DNA of 64,000 bases, taken from Rhytidiadelphus loreus. Lineage: Eukaryota > Streptophyta > Bryopsida > Hypnales > Hylocomiaceae. The translations under genes were made by a program, and so were the position numbers. The notes beneath the pieces were generated by a model. That model ran no database searches. It worked only from the letters and a program-made list of their open reading frames with translations, and was not told the origin of the DNA. Of the stretch, positions 12,075 through 22,939 are shown piece after piece; the stretch's first letter is position 1, and every line of letters begins with the position of its first letter. The stretch is from positions 66,483,093-66,547,092 of the forward strand of contig OX344763.1 of NCBI GenBank assembly GCA_947034895.1, read 5' to 3'.

Positions 12075-12325
12075 AGGCCTTATTCGTTATATTTGGACAA
12101 ATGGTAGTCTTGATTTTATCCTCGAGTCGAAGATAAATAGTCATAACTATTCAATTTTGAGACTACTTGGAAATTTGAGACTTTAAAATATTATTATGTA
12201 TAAAAACCTTTCACTGCCAAAAGGTTGCAATCTCAACTTATCCTCGACTCGAGGATAACTCCATAAAATTGTTGGAGGGCAAAGTCTCAAAATCTGTTGA
12301 TTGTCCAATTATAATGAATAAGGCC
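12075..12325. mobile_element. 251-bp MITE with TTA target duplication
   Basis: Terminal inverted repeats run AGGCCTTATTC, then GTTATA, then TTGGACAA at the left, against the complement of the right end with one or two differences. The flanks carry TTA on both sides (12072-12074, 12326-12328). PIF/Harbinger (Tourist-like) elements duplicate TTA/TAA. Deeper in, both arms carry a TTATCCTCGAGTCGA-type palindrome (12117 and 12238). It sits at the junction of two direct repeat copies, whose sequence gives a near-empty site (TAATGATTTA followed by TTCATATT). Confidence 0.65.
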
Positions 12326-12332
12326 TTATTTG

Positions 12333-12560
12333 TTCATATTATATGTTGTCCTTTTCCATCCATTCATTATTTCGTTGCAAAAATTATGAACCCAAAAAAT
12401 TGTGGTACAAAAGCTCTAATCAACTCCTACAAACTTGTTAATTTAAATTTGATTAGCACACTTGAAGGAATTGACTAGAATCGGGATTTGAACCCGTGAC
12501 CTCCTCGAAAGGAAGAAGCCATATCCAAATGCTTGGATAAACCTTGTGCTGTTGACGTGA
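12333..12560 (-). repeat. tRNA-like repeat unit, copy 2
   Basis: Second copy of the unit at 11810. On the minus strand it ends in a well-formed T-arm (CGGGTTCAAATCCCG) preceded by GGAGGTCA and a D-arm-like TATCCAAG and TTGGATA. It is the better preserved of the pair. It could be a tRNA-derived SINE; whether it is transcribed cannot be told from sequence. Confidence 0.55.
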
Positions 12561-12599
12561 AACAATTGTATTTGAAACTGAACCTACTTGAAGTCTGCT

Positions 12600-12760
12600 C
12601 ATCCGCACCAACCCGTGGGACGGGTTGGCCAAATCCGACGGCCTGTTCGGACGGGTTGGCCTAATTGGACGGGCTTGCCTGATTGAACGGCCTGTTCGGA
12701 TGGGTTGGCCAGATTAGACGGGCCAATCCGGCTGTTGAAAGGGCCGTCCGCGTTTTTTTG
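12600..12760. repeat. GC-rich tandem repeat (GACGGGTTGGCC)
   Basis: Several copies of GGACGGGTTGGCC alternate with GACGGCCTGTTCGGA, strikingly GC-rich within AT-rich DNA. It lies 400 bases upstream of the hAT coding remains and may be the element's subterminal region; that link is inference. Confidence 0.6.
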
Positions 12761-13170
12761 GAGCTCATCCAGAATAATCAGTCCGTTGGTACTGATTTTT
12801 TAATTCATATTTATGAATAACAGTCAACGCCACCTGTATTGAGCTGCAAAGTATAAGTAGAAGAAAGAAGGCATATGAAAGCACTCCAAATTCACTGAAT
12901 ACTACGATTTCCAAGGGCTAGAAGCTGCAATTTATTTTGTGTCCCTTGCTTGGTAATGCATCGTTCAGTGGAAGGGGGGCCTTGAATTTCAAGGCTTTCT
13001 ACACGAGCTTACTGTCCAATTTTAAACATTGGTTCACTTGTGTTTACGTTTTCAAAAACTTTCAAATTTGAAGAAGTTGAAGTTCGGAACTTGTCACTAT
13101 GAGTAAGGATTTTTCTACTTGGTATGTTGTTCTATCAGCGGGTAAAGTATAGTACAAGGCTTGCAACTTC

Positions 13171-16100
13171 TTGTTTTCCAAGAAAATGAGCCGTATGTTG
13201 AGTCACTTAGGATATAAATCAGCGATAGGTTTTCATGATATAGGAGTGAGTTTGTGTTCTAAATCGTCATTGCAAACTGGAACTCTATTTTTTCGATGCA
13301 ATGGGGCATTTTCACAAAGACTTGTTGGTGAAAATGTAGATGGCAATAACATGCCTATGGTTGAAAGCGATATGTCAAATGAAAGGGGCATACCACACTC
13401 TACGTAAGAAGATTCTTGTACAACACCGGAAGAAGTCGTTGGTGGAGGTTCCGAAGTAACCCCAAGTATGCAAACATGTAGTGCACGTGAGATTTGCAGG
13501 GCCTCAAGCATTAGGCCTCCAACACAAAGTAGGCTTTTGGATGGCTTTCAAGAAGCAAAAAAACAGAAGTTGATTGCAGTGTGGGCCCATTTCTTCTATG
13601 CGGCAAATATACCATATTCTATGGCCCGAAACGTAGCTTTTAGAGAAGCAGTGAAAAAACCCTCCGAGTATAATACGTCCTACACTCCGCCATCATATCA
13701 TGATCTATGACATAAATTGCTTGAGCAAGCAAAGGCAGATGTCGTGGTGAAGGTGCATAGAAGGACTGAAGATAGCGTCAGGAAGTTTGGAGCAACATTG
13801 TCCATTGATGGATGGAGCTCAGTTACAAATCGTCCACTGATAAATGCCATACTTGTATCTTCAGCGGGTGAGCAATTCTTTGAATTGGTGGATACAAGTG
13901 GGGTTGAAAAGACAGTATAATGTTTGGCCACTATTTTAGAAAAATTCATAGAGCAGGTGGGTCCTACGAATGTGGTGCAAGTGAGCGTAAACAATGCTCT
14001 AGTGAATCCGGCAGCATAGAATTTGGTATTTAATAAATATCCTCACATTTTTTTTCAAGGATGCGTGGTGCATGCCTTGAACTTGTTGCTCAAAGATTGG
14101 AGAAAAGAAAAATGGATTGAAGAGTCAGTAAAGAGAGCCCAAATCATAGTGAATTTCTTCAAGAAAAGACACATGCCACTTGCTATATTTCGGAAGTATG
14201 AGGCAAAGTACAGTTTGTTGAAGCCGGTAGAAACAAGATTTGCCTTTGTGTTTATCATGATTGATTGTTTGTTGGAAGTCAAAAGAGCATTGCAACAAAG
14301 TGTGGTGGACCCACAGTAGGTGGCATATGTGAATACACTAAACGACAATAGCAAAGCCAAATCTTGCACGAAGTCTCGTGATGTGAAGAGGTACATTTTA
14401 GAGGAGCATTATTGGGACTAGTGGACAAATTTGTGGGAATTGGTGGCCCTCGCTGTGTATGGTCTACGTGATTTAGATGCAAAGATGCCATGCATGGGTA
14501 AGCTATTGCATATTATGAGGAATTTAGAAAAATATGTCTTTAGTCTAGAAGGGCATCCTTTTTGTTTAGTAGCAAACCTGGCTGAACCACTAAAGCAATC
14601 CTTTTTCAGACGCCGTGAAATGGAGGAGATAGATCTACATTATACAAAAGTTCTTTTGAATCCATACCTTCGGCATGATAAAGAACTAGCCGAAGACCAA
14701 GATGCAATAGACGCATGCAAGCGTGTTCTAATCACTAGAAGAAAATTGTGTTGGTTTCAACAGAACCAAGATGATGTTTTTCTGCGATTTTCTGTTTTCA
14801 GCACAAAATTTTGTGTTTTTCACCTCAGAATTTTGCGCTAGAAACAGAAAATTGCAGAAAAACATCATTTTGGTTTTTGTTGAAATCAACATAGTTTTCT
14901 TCTAGTGAATGAAAATTTATAAACAAGGAGAGTACGCCTCAGTCGTGAAAGAATTTGTAGCCTTCCGCCATAGGGAACTTCCGTTTCACAATATGTTGAA
15001 CCTTGATGAGCAACAATTGTTGGCGCATGCTTGGTGGGATTTTGAAGGTGCATGTGGGAAGCTCATTGCTCCAATTGCTAAGAGAATTTTGGCCCAACCT
15101 GTATCTTTGTCTTCATATAAACGAAATTGGAGTAGTTATTCTTTTGTTCACAACAAATCTTGGAACAAATTGATGACACAAAGGGCAGCAGACTTGGTGT
15201 ATGTGTACACCAATTCCAAAGTCTTGGCTGCATTCAAGAAAAATGATGAGAAAAAGTAATATGATGACAATGTGGATTCGGAAGATTCAGAAGGGTCTAT
15301 CTCAAAAGACGAGGAGGATGGTGGGTCAGTTGGGATGATGAAGATGCCATGAATTTCAATAGGTACAATTTTGATGATGAAATGTTCGATAGCCCAAGTT
15401 GGCCCAATGAAGATCTTGGAGGCAATGATCAAGACATCTATGACTTTCTATTGGATGAGGATAATGATGGGTATGATGAAGATGTACCTTCCATAGCTAG
15501 ATTTGTGGATGGAAGTAAGTTCATGAGTAGCGAAAAAGTTCTATTGGAAGAAAAAGATGCTTATGTAGAGGCCAATGAGAGAATGATTCCTAATGATGGG
15601 ACTCAAAGAATGGATGAAGATCTTGAAATTCTTGAGTCTCCGTTTAGAGGAGTGTTGCGAGCGGAAGAAAATGACAAACACATTGGCAAGGGAGGATGTG
15701 AGCCTTGGGAGGTGAATGTCAAAATGAACGTGGGCAACATGAGTGTTAAGTCAACCATTGTATTGGCAAGCGCAAATAGTGGTGAACCAAGTATTCCAAA
15801 TCCTAAGGCAAATGAAGTGGAGAAGAATGTTGATCTATGTGTGGTGGGGTTTAGAAGTCCAATTTCTTGCAACAATGGAGAAGGCAAAAAGCAACTCATG
15901 CAAAATCTTGAAGTACCATTATCTAGCATCTTTCCATGTGTACAATTGAAAACCTCTAGTCAAACTTGGAATGGCGTTGGGAGTTTAGGGCTTGGAAAAT
16001 GGATTGCAAATATTTCAAAAGAAAGGCGGACTAGTATCACTCAAACGCACCAAAGATAATCATTCATGGAGGTAGTGGAGGGCCCTCAACAATAAAATTA

Positions 16101-16472
16101 GAGGGCGGGGGATCACCTAGAGCCAATAAAAAGAGAGTTATGCAACCTTTTGCAATATCCCCAATGAAAAAACCAAAAGGCATTGGAAATCCTCTTGATG
16201 CATGCACACATGTTCCAAAGAGGAAAATGAAAAGGGTTGTTGGCATTAAAGAACAAAATGGGAAGTCCTTATTAAGAGTAAAAAAAGAACTCAAAAAGGA
16301 CACACAAACAAGATCCCTTCCATCCACTCAAGTACAAGAGGGAGGAGTGACATGTCTAGGCTCTTCATCAGATGATATGAAAGACACATTCGACGACGAA
16401 GACGCAGGATTGGAAAATGGGTGTGAAAATAGTGGGGCAAAGGTGAAAGGAGATGTTGATTACAATCCTTAG
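13171..16472 (+). pseudogene. hAT-family transposase, decayed
   Basis: One reading frame from 13171 to 14732 continues, after an inserted MITE, at 14908. It shows a DUF659-like block (GATLSIDGWSSVTNRPL), the hAT core CVVHALNLLLKDW, and the C-terminal dimerisation region (QLLAHAWWDFEGACG, then SYKRNWSSYSFVHNK and NKLMTQRAADLVYVY). An acidic tail follows a frame change near 15320 (15349-16059) and a lysine-rich piece ends at 16472. Internal stops are TAA 13405, TGA 13708, TAA 13918, TAG 14017, TAG 14317, TAG 14419 and TAA 15257. Each is explicable as CAA, CAG or CGA changed by a single C-to-T. There is no frameshift before 15.3 kb. hAT transposases cut and paste DNA through an RNase-H-like fold; this copy cannot make a full protein. 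Confidence 0.88.
14733..14907. mobile_element. 175-bp CACTA-type MITE inserted in the hAT gene
   Basis: Inverted repeats of about 65 bases start CACTAGAAGAAAATT and end with its complement, ending in TTCTAGTG. The 3-base target duplication AAT flanks it (14730-14732, 14908-14910), as is standard for CACTA (En/Spm) elements. Removing the element plus one AAT joins CKRVL directly to MKIYKQGEY and restores the transposase frame. The insertion is therefore exact and later than the hAT copy. Confidence 0.92.
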
Positions 16473-17593
16473 AAATAGAAAGGACATAGGCTTAGATGTT
16501 CATGTGCTCATATTACATAAAACACAGATTGTCGTAATGACAATTGATTGTTAGAGACTTTGATTGTAATACTCCTAAACTTATTGATGGTGGTAATACC
16601 ATTATTTTTGGAGGGGGCACTAAACCAAAGATGAATTCAATACAAAATATCAATTGATTGTGTCATTTGTGTGCTACTTTTTTTCAATGAAGCATGACAT
16701 ATTGCAAGATGATTAAATAAATTAAAAACTTTGACTTCATGCTTGTTGTAATTTAAATACTTTTGAAATGCAAGAGGATTATAATTTGTTTCAACCAGCA
16801 TTTCAGTTCAGGAGGACAGTTGCGACTGCATCCGATTTTGGACGACCAGAAAACTACATCCGAAATTCGACGGCCCCGGAAATCTAACGTAGGTGATTGG
16901 TTTTACCCTTAAGGTATATCGGATAGACGGCTCCGTTTTACCCAATGTCCCCAGCGTCCACCACATCTAGACGTACTTACATCCGGACATACGCATTTTG
17001 GACGCGATTTTGGGCTGGACGTTGCAATTCGTCAACCCTGAGATAAATACTTTAATAACTGCATGGGAGTCTCAAATCAAGAAAGATACCATCCAATGCA
17101 TGATTAAGATCCTAGCAGCTCAAATTGAAGTCATCAACCAAAGTCTTGCATCATACACTTGATATCTGAAGTTATATATGCATATATATTGCAAGCTTTT
17201 CCATTATGTTTTGTCATCATTAATCATGTTTGAAAAGATGGATGGAATTTATATATTAGACGAAATGATATAGGTTTTAGTTTATTGATTTTATTTTATT
17301 ATTTTCTTCTATTTTTTTTTTAAGTGTATGTTTCGTGTTTACAAAAACAATATAATCTACATATACTAGTTTTAGTATACTTTCTATTATATTTTCATGC
17401 TTTGTTTTCTCTATTGTTTTGTTTATTTTCTTTTTTGTTGTACACTGTGAAAATGTTGTTTGAAATTTTCTTGCAATTTGAAAAAAATTAGTGAATGAAA
17501 CCACTTTTTATTTTGTTACTGTGTTCAATACTTATCACATTTTGGGTAGGGGTTTGTTGGTTGTTACAACTTTCTTGTTTGTAAAGCTCACTA
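16473..17593. other. Non-coding stretch after the hAT remains
   Basis: No gene seen. 16830-17035 is a GC-richer patch with recurring GGACG and CATCCG motifs that could be the hAT element's distal subterminal region. The rest is AT-rich with poly-T runs. Confidence 0.45.
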
Positions 17594-17714
17594 AGCAGTA
17601 CCAAGTCATGTACTTTCGTCATGCGCTCATACAAATTCAATAGGAATCGAACCTGGACCACCTAAATGAGATAAACAACCTCTTACAACCAACCGCAGAG
17701 GTCATGACTTGGTG
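17594..17714 (-). repeat. tRNA-derived short repeat, copy B
   Basis: Second copy of the repeat at 661-780. It has the same ACCAAGTCATG and CATGACTTGGT ends, box-A-like GGTTGGTTGTAAG and box B GGTTCGATTCC on the minus strand. Matching termini in two distant copies show that the inverted ends belong to the repeat. Confidence 0.6.
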
Positions 17715-17959
17715 TTCAAGGTATAATATGATTACTACTTATATTAATTGAAATACTGCTATTATTCTAAACAAAAAATACTTTATAGATGTCTAACTAA
17801 CAAAACTCTCATTTTAATGGAAACTACAATTTACAACTAATAAATTAAGTATTTATGAACGTAAATTGGCTACAACTACAACTCGATTGTGACTGTCTCA
17901 ATGGATTACTTCATTTTGAGAAGGTCCAATACTCCCAAAATATTGAATATAGTGTTAAT

Positions 17960-19200
17960 TTGGATGATCCGTCACCATCAACGGAGGAAAGGAGCCGAAG
18001 CAGATCGAGGATTACGAGGAGGAGGAGTATCAAACCAAATCCAAAACGAAAGAAGATGAGGATGATCTGCTTCCGTTGGTTCAGTCAACACCTTCCCGGA
18101 GTATCCAAACTTGATCGTTTAATAAGGTAACACCTCCCAAAGCAGTTACTAGGGTGCCCAAGAAACAAGGAGGCAGCTCGTTGAAGAAAGCACGAAAGTG
18201 ACTTAGGTAGTTAGTTTGTGTTTTAGACAGTTTTAGTTTCAAGTTTTGGTTTTGGAATGGGTTTCCCGGATGTAGGCCCGGGTTCCAAATTTTAAGGACC
18301 AACGGCCCTGTGGCTTTTCCGATTATTTCGGAAGTCACTATCTAGTCACCCTCGTTTTGGGGTGGGCGTTTTTGCTTTTCATTTTGTTTTTAAAAGGAGG
18401 GCAGGCTTGTTGCCTTCTCATTCCATCCTTGTGCAATTGACTTTCATATTTTATTTCCTATTCCGAGTCACCGTTTGTACTTTCTAAGTTTAGATTCTTA
18501 TATTATTCTTGCTTGTTTGTGCGCATAAGTGTTAGCGTGAGTTTGTGAGAGGGGATGATTACAGAGGAATCCAGATCTGCAACAGACGGCTTAATTTAAG
18601 GATATTTCTGTGGAGAGGGTTAGTGTTGTGAAGGAGGTTTTGTGCGTGGTACCTTTAAATGATTGGAATGGTAATTCGGTAGCACCCAGGAGTATTATGG
18701 ACGAGGGTCCGAAATCCGAAATCCGGAAGTGGTTTCATGCAGAGTTCAGCAGCAGCCTCAAGAAAAAGTCCTAAATATCGGAAGGTTTGTCAACCTCCGG
18801 ATCACTCTAGTTCCTTAGAAGCAATCTTTTCTTGATTCCGGATAATTTAAGATCTATTGTTGTAGTAAAGGGGACTTAGGGCGTCCTATGTGACCTGCTT
18901 TCTACTAATCTGGAAAGTTGTCAGGGTGTCATTTCTTCCCTTGGGCTGTATAGATCATTCTTGGGTTTGTTTGTGTATTTTTGTGTAGAGAAGTTAGAAA
19001 GTAATTGGGAAACACGAGTAATGGAGTCCCTACCCCTTTAAAGATCAATAGTGGATCCTCTGAGGATAAAACAGAGGTAACTAAAACCAACACAATGTCA
19101 AATTGTATTTAGAAACCAGATGTGGACGGATTCAGATGGGAATCTAGTTAATAGTTGGAGCCGGAAGATAGAGGAAGAGGTTGACAGATTGTTTTAGCTA
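17960..19200 (+). mobile_element. CCGG-rich element, 3' remnant
   Basis: The reading EDYEEEEYQTKSKTKEDED, then PPKAVTRVPKKQGGSSLKK, resembles the acidic then lysine-rich C-terminal tail of the 52.6 kb copy (about 54.2-54.45 kb). After its stop comes a CCGG- and CCCGG-rich non-coding stretch with GGTTTCCCGGATG and a TTTTTAAAAGGAGGG box, comparable to the region beyond the minus-strand copy at 20.9-22.9 kb. The upstream part of the gene is missing. The boundary at about 19200 is approximate, just before a MITE. Confidence 0.5.
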
Positions 19201-19225
19201 GTGGAAATAGGAAATCTGGATACTA

Positions 19226-19548
19226 CACTATAACAAAACATGGTAAAAAAAACCACACTCAAAAAATGAGTGCGGTTTGTTTTGCCACGTTTTTGTGCAT
19301 GCATGTGTAGTGGGCTTGCAATTTCCGACTGCAATTTTTTGGAATTTTGGAGCATGTGATATACCGTTGAAAAGGTCTTAAAAATACCTTTCCAATGGTA
19401 TATTACACGCCTTGAAGTTTTTTTAAATTGTAGTCGGAAATTGCAAAAGAAGTTGATTGTGTGTGTAGTCAGTTTGCACAAAATCGTGGCAAAACAAACC
19501 GCACTCAAAATCGAGTGTGGTTTGTTTTTACCATGTTTTGTTATAGTG
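19226..19548. mobile_element. 323-bp CACTA-type MITE
   Basis: The inverted ends read CACTATAACAAAACATGG at the left, with the complement at the right, followed inwards by near-matching arms carrying CCACACTC and GCGGTTTGTTTTGCCACG. The 3-base duplication CTA flanks it (19223-19225, 19549-19551). It is a different family from the 14.7 kb MITE. It has no coding capacity. Confidence 0.88.
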
Positions 19549-19746
19549 CTAAAAGTTTGTGACAACATCTTGAAATCCCCTGGGACAATATTTTGAGTCG
19601 TCTTACGACATATTTGTGTTGTAAGGATATTTACGCTTAGACCACGCGTACGACAAAACCTTATATTGGAATGTAGAAGCAACAATTGGTGGTTCACTTC
19701 TACAAAAGGCAATACAAATTCTTCATGGATGACAATTGTTAGCTAA

Positions 19747-20762
19747 TCATGCAATACAAACTAGTATGTACAAACATTCCATGGTTGCCAGAAGAGGACT
19801 TGAGGTTATGGAAGGAAGATCCTGAGCACAAACCTCTCCTTCCCCAAAGTGATTCCCTTTGCGTCACTCTTAAGAAAATGACCAACGAAGCTGAGATTCT
19901 ATGTGGACTTAATGGACACATCCAACACTAGACGGACATATCCAAAGATGGGTTGGCGGAATACAAGGCCCGCATTTCCTATTTGGTCACATATTGGAGT
20001 GATGTGAGAAATGCCCTGCGTGATAGAGCTGAAGAAGACCTCTACAATCCAATGAATTGAAATAGGGATTTTGGCCTTGAACTCAATAACTTGGGGATTT
20101 CATGATGGATTTCATGCAAGACGGAAGGACGCGAAAGGAACATGAGGCAGAAGACCTCTACATTGGCACTCTCGAGGAGAGGCCACCACTAACATACAAC
20201 GTGGTCACTGATCTCAGCGAAGGGTTCTACCTCTTTGTGAGGTCAGAGCTAGATTGTAATGATCCCGTGTGGCTTGGTAGAACAATAGAGAATCCGCGTA
20301 GCACTCCACTTTTGTGAAGTTCTCATGCAATTATTGTACAACCTATGCGGCACCTCAAAAGACATGCGACGATTGTACGTAGGGTGGGACACGAAGCCCA
20401 ATTTCAGATGGAAGATTGATTGGACGGCTAACAAGGCCAACTATGTTTCCATGGATAGTATTATGGCATCATTTGGAAAAAGAATGACGGGAAGAGCTTC
20501 ACTACGCCTTATCAACAAGTGCAATTTGCGGTGGACAATTTACGTCACATTGTAGAGGAGGAAGAACAACACTTTTGAATAGACTTCACTTGGGAAGGCT
20601 CTTGGAAAAAACATCTTTGATACACGCATTGCTACCATGCGTTTTGCAAGACGGAATTTCACATATAACGCAACCAATGGTGATAGTTCATCAAGTTCAA
20701 GAATCTTGCTTTGCATTGTTGAGCTCTTTTGTAGACTCTAAGAAGCATAGGTTGCATGCTTA
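19747..20762 (+). pseudogene. DUF7869-type transposon gene, 3' fragment
   Basis: This matches the distal part of the 6.4-8.8 kb transposon gene: NIPWLPEEDLRLWKED aligns with NWLPEEGGIKLWREDS there, and the following YLVTYWSDVRNA with YWRVVKACL-type sequence. It continues beyond that copy with DLYIGTLEERPPLTYNVV, FYLFVRSELD, DPVWLGRTIENP and VSMDSIMASFGKRM, spread over two frames with several stops. It therefore shows a C-terminal region that the first copy lacks. The DUF7869 core itself is not present here. Confidence 0.62.
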
Positions 20763-20899
20763 GTGATATTTGTACCCACCATTTCCTTCAAGCATAAATA
20801 TGAGTTTTTTGCTTCCATTTCTCGTCTATTCCAATGAGCCATATTTGAGTTTGTTATTTGTTGAGCACACGCTTGTCGCAGCACAAGGCAAGCAATTTC

Positions 20900-22930
20900 C
20901 CCGTTATACTCCCCTAAACCACTCTAGATCATAACAAAAGTGACTCTAAAGATCGAACCTACGAGATTCTGTGAAGTATCTACCCTATTTATGATTCTAA
21001 GCTCAGTTAGTCTCCAAATTCTACCTTCCCGGTCCTAGTACTACAACCGGAAACAACAAAAACAGTAGAAATTATGACCAGACTCCCTTCAACTTCCGGT
21101 CTAGGACATTATCTAAAACAGAAAGTAATCCGATCCGTAAAACTACAATAATTCCAGAACCCTCTAACTTCTGGTCTTGAAATACTACCTTTAGATTGAT
21201 CCGTTCCGTTCCACTTTTGCTCACTCCAGTATCCTATTCGGTTTCGTTTTACCTCTGTTTCACCATCAGAAGGTTTGCCACTTGATTTTGAGAGTGGCAG
21301 GCCCGCCGCTCCTTCTGTGACTTATAGTAGCTAAAGACCCACTATCCTATCCTCCAATCTCCTACTCTAATCCGGATCCACTTTGATCCTTCACAGTAAA
21401 CTAAATAGTAATGCAGCTTACAAGTCACACAAAGACCCCTCGTACGATCCGCTCATACTACAACGACCTTGATGCCAAGTTCCAACCGTACAAAGTTAGG
21501 CGGTTGCAAATGTACCCGTCCATTCCAACATCAACTAAGATTCTTCCGTTTGCCACTACAGTAGTGAAACCTCACAGGAGTTTGGACACTCAACCGGATT
21601 TTCCACCTAGGAGTTCTAGTACGGCTAAGGAATCCCTCCCTATTCGTCTAGCCTAACAACGGCTCTTTCATCCGGAATACTAAACCTTAGAAGCACTGAG
21701 GCACTAGAATACACTTCCAACTCTTACTACCCGCTCTCATGCACTTAGAATTAAACAAGACTACCAAGGGGAGAAATCATTCATTAAATCCTCATGTGTG
21801 CTCCTAACTCCTCAACAAGCTACCTTGCCAAACACGGGAGAGACACAAATACAAGGAGCAAATAGAATACACAAAAGAATTTCAACAAAAGGAATAACTC
21901 CCCTTCTCCTCCGCAGAGAATGGTTTTATACATTTGAAGATCCCCAAAGTGAAAAGCACCCCAGAAAGTCCGCGCAGAACTTTCGGGCTAATCCTAACTA
22001 GCAGACCAGATCTAATCCGGTCTGGCTCCTAACTAACAAACCGGGTCCTAATCCAGTCCGGTCCCTAACTAGTAATCCGGACACAACATCTGGTCTGATT
22101 CCTACTATCCACTATTTACAAAAATGAACTCAAACTAAGCTTCCATGCCCACGTTTAGTGTGATACAAATGGCCTTGGGCGAAAGCTGATCGAAAGTCTC
22201 CTACAGGTTCTTGCTCCGCTCTCCTACAGGTTCTTGCTCCGCTCTCCTACAGTAGAATCCAGATGCTCTGTTGATGGATCCGACTTGATGTGCTTAGGAG
22301 ATCCGGTCCACTCCGTCTTCCGTTCCTTCTTTGATTGGGGAGTTACATCTTTCCCCTCCTTCAGTTCCGTTCCATCCGGAAACGACTTTGGCAAGGAGAT
22401 ATCCGAAAGACGGATATCCCTGGAGAGCACTGTTCCAGTCAACTTTCGGCTACTCTTCTCCATCCGGTCCGCAACTTCTCAAGTTCCCACCATTGTTGTC
22501 TCTATCTGCTCGGTGAAGTCCGCCAAGATCCGAATCATCCGGGAACCGGATAGCTTCTTGTCCAGCAGCCACCCCTCGTCAAATAGCTTGGCTTTGGCGA
22601 CCACCATTCCGGTTTCACCGAAAGCCTCCTTCACCAGCTTCGCTATCTTTTGGGTCGCATCCGCCATCTCCCTAGTGGCGGCCATATCTTCCTTGAAGGT
22701 GGAAATCTCCCCCTTCAATATGTCAACTTCCTCTTGAAGCCGACGGTTCTCAGTCTCCAGCTTCCGGTTCTCTTTCGGATTGTTGATGCAGTCTGCTACT
22801 TTTCCAAGCAACAGACTGTCCAGTGGTGCTCCTACAAGCCTTCCAATCTACTCCAGGGTGATCTTTTTGCACTTCCAATCTCCACGGATGTGAGAGAGGG
22901 TACCAATTAGGTTGTTGAAGGGGGCAGTCG
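20900..22930 (-). mobile_element. CCGG-rich element, minus-strand copy
   Basis: On the minus strand 22811-22479 encodes a coiled coil (NRKLETENRRLQEEV) ending in AKAKLFDEGWLLDKKL. This is homologous to the coiled coil at 53463-53822 (NKAKLFDEKVLEGEGRL). A lysine/serine-rich tail follows at 22463-22224. Beyond it, 22200-20900 is non-coding, with dense CCGG and TCCGG motifs and a TATAAAA (about 21930, minus strand) typical of an LTR-like promoter. The N-terminal domain seen in the 52.6 kb copy is missing; the element breaks at about 22930 into a different repeat. Confidence 0.6.
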
Positions 22931-22939
22931 GATCCAACG

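Noticed and set aside
12470..12545. Functional tRNA gene (minus)
   Set aside because: Good T-arm and box B, but the acceptor stem and anticodon arm are not convincing and a diverged copy lies nearby, so a tRNA-derived repeat is more likely; a tRNAscan-SE score would decide.
19194..19712. 172-residue minus-strand frame
   Set aside because: Runs across the 19.2 kb MITE and its flanks; the inverted-repeat arms explain it.
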